Source of the DNA: an uncultured Bacilli bacterium
GTDB taxonomy: Bacteria; Bacillota_I; Bacilli_A; RF39; UBA660
Assembly (NCBI GenBank): GCA_947630585.1
Contig: CANRIE010000092.1
Coordinates: forward strand, 1-10,004
Direction: 5' to 3'
Length of the DNA stretch: 10,004 nucleotides
Made by a program: the position numbers and the translations under genes
In this document: positions 5,819 through 10,004 of the stretch, piece by piece
How the letters are laid out: every line of letters starts with the position of its first letter
Position numbering within the stretch: position 1 is the first letter of the stretch
Notes under the pieces: model-generated
Told to the model about the DNA's origin: nothing
What the model saw: only the letters and a program-made list of their open reading frames with translations
The model's database searches: none

Positions 5819-8311
5819 ATGAATATATTAAAAAAATTATTTGACCATGAATATAAAGAATTAAAAAAATTTAATGCCTTAGCAGATAAAATTATGGAGT
5901 TAGATAGTGAATATCAAAAACTAAGTGATGAAGAATTAAGGCATAAAACCGATGAATTTAAGGAAAGACTAAAAAATGGAGAAACTTTAGATGATATTTT
6001 AGTTCCGGCTTATGCAACCGTTCGGGAAATGGCCTATAGAAAATTAGGTGAAAAAGCTTTTTATGTCCAATTAGTTGGAGCAATTGCTATTCATTATGGT
6101 AATATTGCTGAACTTAAAACTGGTGAAGGAAAAACTTTAGTAACCACCTTCCCAGCATACTTAAATGCTTTAACAGGAGAAGGCGTTCATGTTGTAACTG
6201 TAAACGAATACTTAACAGTTCGTAATGCTGAATGGATGGGACCTATTTATGAAAGTTTAGGTTTAAGTGTTGGTATTAATAAACGAGAATTATCATCAAG
6301 AGAAAAGAAAGAACAATATGACTGCGATATTTTATATACAACCAATAATGAACTTGGATTTGATTATCTAAGAGATAATATGGTTATTAGAAAAGAAAAT
6401 AGAGTTGGAAGAGGACTTAACTATGCTATCATTGATGAAGTTGACTCAATTTTAATTGATGAAGCAAGAACCCCTCTTATTATATCAGGAGGAGAGTTAA
6501 AAAGTGCTAACCTTTATTTAGAAGCTGATAAATTTGTTAAGGGGTTAAAAAGTGATGATGATTATATCTATGATGAGAAAACAAAAGGCGTAACTTTAAC
6601 CGATGATGGAAACCAAAAAGCTGAAAAATTCTTTAAGATAGATAATTTATATGATATAAATAATTCAGAACTAGTTCATTATATTAATCAAGCTTTAAAG
6701 GCTAATTATTCCATGAAAAAAGATTTTGATTATGTTGTTCAAGATGGAGAAGTTTTAATTGTTGATCCTTTTACTGGTCGGATTATGAAAGGAAGACAAT
6801 GGAGTGACGGGTTACATCAAGCAGTTGAAGCTAAAGAAGGCGTTAAGATTAATCAAGAGACAAAAACGGTTGCAACGATTACTTTCCAAAATTTATTTAG
6901 AATGTATAAAAAATTATCTGGTATGACTGGAACAGCTAAAACTGAAGAAGAAGAATTTAGAAATATTTATAATATGTATGTTATAACAATTCCAACTAAT
7001 AAACCTGTTGCAAGAATTGATTATGCGGATTTAGTTTATCCAACTTTAAAAGGTAAGTATAAAGCAATTGTTAGAGTAATTGAAGAAAAACATAAAACAG
7101 GACAACCTATTCTAGTTGGTACAATCGCTGTTGAAACCAGTGAATTAATAAGTGATATGTTAACCAAAAAAGGTATTAAACATGAGGTTTTAAATGCTAA
7201 AAACCATGCCAGAGAAGCTGAAATAATAGCAAGAGCTGGTGAAAAAGGTGCTGTTACCATTGCAACTAACATGGCTGGACGTGGAACCGATATTAAATTA
7301 ACTGATGAAACTAAAGAGTTAGGCGGCTTATGTGTAATTGGTACGGAAAGACATGAATCACGCCGGATTGATAACCAGTTAAGAGGTCGGTCAGGACGTC
7401 AAGGGGACCCAGGTGAAAGTCAATTCTTTGTTTCCATGGAAGATGAGTTAATGGTAAGGTTTGGAACCGATAGAATTAAAGGCTTATTACAAAGTATGGG
7501 ATTTGATGAAGACCAAGCAATAAGAAGTAAGACATTCACGAAAGCCTTATCAAGTGCTCAAGCGAAAGTTGAAGGAAATAACTTTGATACTAGAAAAGCC
7601 TTACTACAATATGATGATGTTATGAATAATCAAAGAGAAGATATCTATGAAAGACGAAATGAAATATTAGATAATGATTCAATTCATGATACCGTTTTAG
7701 AAACAATTAACTCTTATATTACTTATTTAGTAGATTCTCACTTTACAGATAATAAAATTAATGAAGAAGATTTAAAAGATATTCTTGATATTACTAATGA
7801 AAATTTATTAAAGAAAGATATTAAATTAGATGATATTAAAGATAGTTCAGCTGATTCAATGATAGATTTTATTTATGATAAAGTAAAAGAAGAATACGAA
7901 GAAAAATTAAGTGTTTTACCAAGTGAAGTTGCCAATGAATTTGAAAAAGCAATTAGTTTAAATGTTATAGATAAATATTGGACTGAAAATATTAATACCT
8001 TATCTCATTTAAGAGAAGCTGTTAGAATGCGGGGGTATGGTGGTGAAGATCCTCTTCGTGCTTATACAATGGAAGGATTAGAGTTATATGAAAATATGCT
8101 TGATAAAATTGATAAAGATACAACTATCTTCCTATTAAAAGCAGAGATAAGACAAAATATCGAACGAAAAGAAGTTGTTAAAAAGCAAATTACTAATGAT
8201 ACAGAAGAAGGAACAACTAAGCAACCTATCAAGAAAAAAGAAAAAGTTGGTAGAAACGATCCTTGCCCATGTGGAAGTGGCAAGAAATACAAAAATTGCT
8301 GTGGAAAATAA
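5819..8311 (+). CDS. secA: preprotein translocase ATPase SecA
   Basis: The essential motor ATPase that drives unfolded secretory proteins through SecYEG at the inner face of the membrane. The 830-residue product is full length. Motifs in order: Walker A TGEGKT (101-106), DEVDS Walker B (206-210), the preprotein cross-linking domain (about 222-368), GMTGTA (368-373), nucleotide-binding domain 2 with TNMAGRGTDI (483-492) and RRIDNQLRGRSGRQGDPG (515-532), the helical scaffold/wing region with IDKYWTENINTLSHLREAV (717-735), and a C-terminal zinc-binding SEC-C motif CPCGSGKKYKNCC (816-828). The lysine-rich linker before SEC-C is typical. The ATG follows GAGGAGGA at ideal spacing. The gene has its own promoter and terminator. 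In many Bacillota prfB follows secA; here it does not. Confidence 0.98.
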   Translation: MNILKKLFDHEYKELKKFNALADKIMELDSEYQKLSDEELRHKTDEFKERLKNGETLDDILVPAYATVREMAYRKLGEKAFYVQLVGAIAIHYGNIAELKTGEGKTLVTTFPAYLNALTGEGVHVVTVNEYLTVRNAEWMGPIYESLGLSVGINKRELSSREKKEQYDCDILYTTNNELGFDYLRDNMVIRKENRVGRGLNYAIIDEVDSILIDEARTPLIISGGELKSANLYLEADKFVKGLKSDDDYIYDEKTKGVTLTDDGNQKAEKFFKIDNLYDINNSELVHYINQALKANYSMKKDFDYVVQDGEVLIVDPFTGRIMKGRQWSDGLHQAVEAKEGVKINQETKTVATITFQNLFRMYKKLSGMTGTAKTEEEEFRNIYNMYVITIPTNKPVARIDYADLVYPTLKGKYKAIVRVIEEKHKTGQPILVGTIAVETSELISDMLTKKGIKHEVLNAKNHAREAEIIARAGEKGAVTIATNMAGRGTDIKLTDETKELGGLCVIGTERHESRRIDNQLRGRSGRQGDPGESQFFVSMEDELMVRFGTDRIKGLLQSMGFDEDQAIRSKTFTKALSSAQAKVEGNNFDTRKALLQYDDVMNNQREDIYERRNEILDNDSIHDTVLETINSYITYLVDSHFTDNKINEEDLKDILDITNENLLKKDIKLDDIKDSSADSMIDFIYDKVKEEYEEKLSVLPSEVANEFEKAISLNVIDKYWTENINTLSHLREAVRMRGYGGEDPLRAYTMEGLELYENMLDKIDKDTTIFLLKAEIRQNIERKEVVKKQITNDTEEGTTKQPIKKKEKVGRNDPCPCGSGKKYKNCCGK

Positions 8312-8334
8312 TCATAAAATCATTGAAAATAAGG

Positions 8335-8367
8335 AAAATGTTAACGAACAGGTATGTTAACATTTTT
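8335..8367 (+). terminator. secA terminator
   Basis: A perfect 11-bp stem AAAATGTTAAC (8335-8345) / GTTAACATTTT (8356-8366) with a 10-nt loop ends in a short T-tract (8363-8367) continued by AATTTT. It is 23 bp after the secA stop. Confidence 0.82.
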
Positions 8368-8386
8368 AATTTTCATGAAAAAATGT

Positions 8387-8416
8387 TTTACTTTTAACAT
8401 ACATATATGATATATT
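8387..8416 (+). promoter_or_regulatory. promoter of the HExxH-protein gene
   Basis: TTTACT at 8387-8392 (4 of 6 to TTGACA), an 18-bp spacer and an extended -10 TGATATATT (TGn plus TATATT at 8411-8416). The predicted start near 8423 gives a leader of about 58 nt. An alternative -10 is TATGAT at 8406-8411. The whole -10 region lies inside an inverted repeat (8397-8423). Confidence 0.45.
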
Positions 8417-8423
8417 TGTATGT
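8397..8423. repeat. 27-bp operator-like inverted repeat over the -10 region
   Basis: ACATACA (8397-8403) and TGTATGT (8417-8423) are perfect inverted arms. Inside them, after one mismatch, ATAT (8405-8408) pairs with ATAT (8412-8415). The dyad covers the -10 box and the predicted start of the downstream gene, a typical position for repressor binding. There is no U-tract, so it is not a terminator. Confidence 0.5.
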
Positions 8424-8480
8424 AGAAAGGAACGAAAAAAGTAATTAAATATTTAAAAAAATTTGAAGGAGGAATTTATA

Positions 8481-9227
8481 ATGGCAACCTTACAAGGTAA
8501 ATTTATACATGCTAATGAAACTTTAAATAATGAACTTAATTATATAATGCAAGCTTATATTAATTTTTATGGTGAAGATTATAAAGATTATATTTCAAGC
8601 ATATTGAAAAATTTGAAAATAATTTGGTATGATGATACGGTGCAAAATAAAGAAAATTTTAGAGATACAATAATCTCATCCTTATCAGAAAATACTATAA
8701 ATGAATGTTTAAAAAAATACAATCAAAAATGTTTTTCTCAAAGTGCTTATATTGATGAAATAGATGTATTAGTACTACCTTTATCTTATGATAGAACTCA
8801 TATTATTCATGAGATTAATCATAAAATAAGTTGTCATATTACTTCATTAAAACCACTGCAAATAATTAGTGGTGTGTGTGTTAATATAGAAAAAGATGGT
8901 GGAATTGTAAGTGAAAATAGCGATCTTAACGAAGCTATAAATCAGAAAATGACTTTAGAAATATTAGATGAATTAAAAAAGTTAGGATTAAAAATCAAAT
9001 ATACTCCCTCATGGCAGGAAGAGATATTTCCTTTAATTAATTTGTTTTATGAATTATTTAAAGATTCTTTAAAAAAAGTATATATAACTGGTGATATAGA
9101 TTCATTGATAAAAGATGTTGGTATTGAAAATTATCATAAATATTCCCAAATGATGTTTCTAAAATGTTTTAAATTACGGCGAATGATTGAAAGAGGAAAA
9201 AAACAATTTTGTCTGATGATGATATAA
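8481..9227 (+). CDS. uncharacterised protein with HExxH metallopeptidase-like motif, probably frameshifted at the 3' end
   Basis: I do not recognise a named family. The 248-residue product has no signal peptide or membrane segment, so it is probably cytosolic. HEINH at 110-114, in the context HIIHEINHKIS, matches the HExxH zinc-binding motif of zincin peptidases. DLNEAINQKMT with E151 could supply the third ligand in gluzincin fashion (NEA/NEG motif). ATG 8481 is chosen over the in-frame TTG 8463 because AAGGAGG (8466-8472) lies 8 nt upstream. The frame ends abruptly with QFCLMMI just after a run of seven A (9197-9203). The -1 frame continues for 32 sense codons to TGA at 9299-9301 with a hydrophilic, helix-like tail (ILSDDDIKALENIVYSMKE). 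The intended product may therefore be 273 residues. It probably shares a transcript with rdgB. Activity is unproven. Confidence 0.8.
   Translation: MATLQGKFIHANETLNNELNYIMQAYINFYGEDYKDYISSILKNLKIIWYDDTVQNKENFRDTIISSLSENTINECLKKYNQKCFSQSAYIDEIDVLVLPLSYDRTHIIHEINHKISCHITSLKPLQIISGVCVNIEKDGGIVSENSDLNEAINQKMTLEILDELKKLGLKIKYTPSWQEEIFPLINLFYELFKDSLKKVYITGDIDSLIKDVGIENYHKYSQMMFLKCFKLRRMIERGKKQFCLMMI
9197..9203 (+). other. A7 slippery run / candidate -1 frameshift site
   Basis: The zero-frame codons are GGA AAA AAA CAA, so the run reads A-AAA-AAA, which fits the X-XXY-YYZ form of -1 slippage and is also prone to transcriptional slippage or indel mutation. Slipping back one base joins the upstream frame to ACA ATT TTG TCT and so on, open to TGA 9299-9301. 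A purine stretch AAAGAGG (9190-9196) directly abuts the run. I see no strong downstream stem-loop. Confidence 0.5.
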
Positions 9228-9349
9228 AAGCATTAGAAAATATAGTTTATTCTATGAAAGAATGTTACGATAAATCAAAAATTGTCAGACATAAAAAATG
9301 ATTATAGACCTAGTCAAAGATATAAATTTAAACTATTAAAAGGAGATGT

Positions 9350-9970
9350 ATGGATATGATAGCAGCAACTAATAATAAGGGTAAATTAAAAGAAATAAGA
9401 GAAATTTTAGATAATTATAATATATATTCTTTAAAAGATAAAAATATAGATATAGATGTAGTTGAAGACAAAGATACTTTTTTAGAAAATGCTAAAAAGA
9501 AAGCAATAGAAATTTATAAATTAACTAAAGAGTCAACAATTGCTGATGATTCAGGACTTTGCATTAATGCTTTAAATGGATTCCCAGGAGTTTTAACACA
9601 TAGGTTTTTAGGAGATAATGCAACTGATGAGATGAGAAATAATTATTTAATAAATAAAATGAATGATTATAAAGATCGAAGTGCAAAAGTAGTTTGCTGT
9701 ATTGTTTATTATGATGGAGAAAATACAATTATTGGAGAAGGAGTTATAAATGGATTTATTGCTAAAAATAGAAGAGGAAGTAACGGGTTTGGATTTGATG
9801 AAATATTTGAATTAGAAAGTGGAAAAACATTAGCTGAATTAACTTCAATAGAAAAAAATAAAATAAGTGCTCGTGCATTAGCACTTGAAGATTTAAAACT
9901 AAAACTTAAATTATCTAAAATTAAATCCAGGATAAATTCACAAATTAGCAAATTTAAGATTATTAATTAA
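9350..9970 (+). CDS. rdgB: RdgB/HAM1 family non-canonical purine NTP pyrophosphatase (dITP/XTP)
   Basis: A cytoplasmic Mg-dependent enzyme that hydrolyses ITP, dITP and XTP to monophosphates, keeping deaminated purines out of DNA and RNA. The 206-residue product shows the family motifs: ATNNKGKLKE (6-15) for phosphate binding, TFLENAKKKA (43-52), the catalytic ADDSGL (65-70), the base-specificity loop GSNGFGFDEIF (143-153) and SARALAL (173-179). AGGAG at 9341-9345 lies 4 nt before ATG 9350 and 10 nt before an in-frame ATG at 9356; both give an acceptable N-terminus. The basic C-terminal tail beyond about residue 188 (SKIKSRINSQISKFKIIN) is longer than I expect for the family and lies where a minus-strand gene seems to overlap. 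No terminator separates it from the HExxH gene upstream. Confidence 0.95.
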   Translation: MDMIAATNNKGKLKEIREILDNYNIYSLKDKNIDIDVVEDKDTFLENAKKKAIEIYKLTKESTIADDSGLCINALNGFPGVLTHRFLGDNATDEMRNNYLINKMNDYKDRSAKVVCCIVYYDGENTIIGEGVINGFIAKNRRGSNGFGFDEIFELESGKTLAELTSIEKNKISARALALEDLKLKLKLSKIKSRINSQISKFKIIN

Positions 9971-10004
9971 TTTCTCAAATTCATTTTCAAAATCCATTCC
10001 AAGA
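9938..10004 (-). CDS. partial 3' end of a convergent gene, product unknown
   Basis: Read leftwards from the right edge, the minus strand stays open for 21 codons with a protein-like sequence (LGMDFENEFEKLINNLKFAN...) and stops at TGA (bases 9940-9938 on the plus strand). The amphipathic, Glu/Leu-rich composition looks like a genuine C-terminus and is more natural than the Lys/Ile/Ser-rich rdgB tail on the other strand. The overlap with rdgB would be 33 bp, tail to tail. Too little is present to name a family, and chance openness in AT-rich DNA is possible. Confidence 0.35.
   Translation of the reverse strand, partial: LGMDFENEFEKLINNLKFANL

Noticed and set aside
8175..8360. Plus-strand 61-codon frame at the end of secA
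   Set aside because: Lies almost wholly inside secA in another frame and its end is the secA terminator; no separate ribosome-binding site.
9282..9308. Separate rdgB promoter (TTGTCA ... TATAGA)
   Set aside because: The spacer is only 15 bp and the -10 is poor; co-transcription from upstream is simpler.
1..10004. CRISPR array, tRNA, rRNA or tandem repeat array
   Set aside because: No regularly spaced repeats and no tRNA or rRNA signature sequences seen on either strand.
1..10004. TGA read as tryptophan (mollicute code)
   Set aside because: No confident gene contains in-frame TGA and all Trp codons seen are TGG, although no confident gene ends in TGA either.

Overview
The window is a stretch of core chromosome from a very AT-rich, low-G+C Gram-positive bacterium (Bacillota). 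Evidence for this is the strong purine-rich ribosome-binding sites (AGGAGG type), the short U-tract terminators, the SecA / long-type HPF pair, an Agr-type GHKL/LytTR two-component system, TagO and an MreB/Mbl actin. I would guess a gut Bacilli lineage of the RF39/Erysipelotrichia kind, but that taxon is inference only. All tryptophans in the confident genes are TGG and no in-frame TGA is seen, so code 11 rather than the mollicute code 4 is likely.

Layout, all on the + strand unless stated. Bases 1-312 hold a stem-loop and what may be the right end of an insertion sequence, then the mreB promoter. mreB/mbl (313-1293) has its own terminator. Next comes a three-gene unit: tagO-like glycosyl-1-phosphate transferase (1428-2516), LytTR response regulator (2547-3278) and Agr-type GHKL sensor kinase (3271-4560), closed by a strong terminator (4572-4609). 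A gene-free stretch (4610-4942) follows. It carries two adjacent imperfect hairpins, the csp promoter and a 14-bp palindrome in the csp leader. Then come three single-gene units: csp (4943-5161), hpf (5220-5744) and secA (5819-8311), each with its own promoter and terminator. An uncharacterised HExxH protein gene (8481-9227) and rdgB (9350-9970) close the window. A convergent minus-strand gene probably enters at the right edge (9938-10004).

The set covers envelope growth (MreB-type actin, TagO-type first step of wall polymer synthesis), protein export (SecA), cell-density or peptide sensing (Agr-like two-component system), and stress housekeeping (cold-shock protein, ribosome hibernation, nucleotide-pool sanitising). 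The order tagO - two-component system - hpf - secA recalls the tagO / degSU / hpf / secA neighbourhood of Bacillus subtilis, but with an Agr-type system in the middle and no prfB after secA.

The items most worth a second look are: (1) a likely -1 frameshift at an A7 run near the 3' end of the HExxH gene, which would replace 7 residues by a natural-looking 32-residue tail; (2) the structured, possibly RNA-coding intergenic region at 4611-4710; (3) operator-like inverted repeats at the csp and HExxH-gene promoters; (4) an Agr-like sensor pair apparently co-transcribed with tagO. I see no defence island, CRISPR array or clearly novel multi-gene system here.
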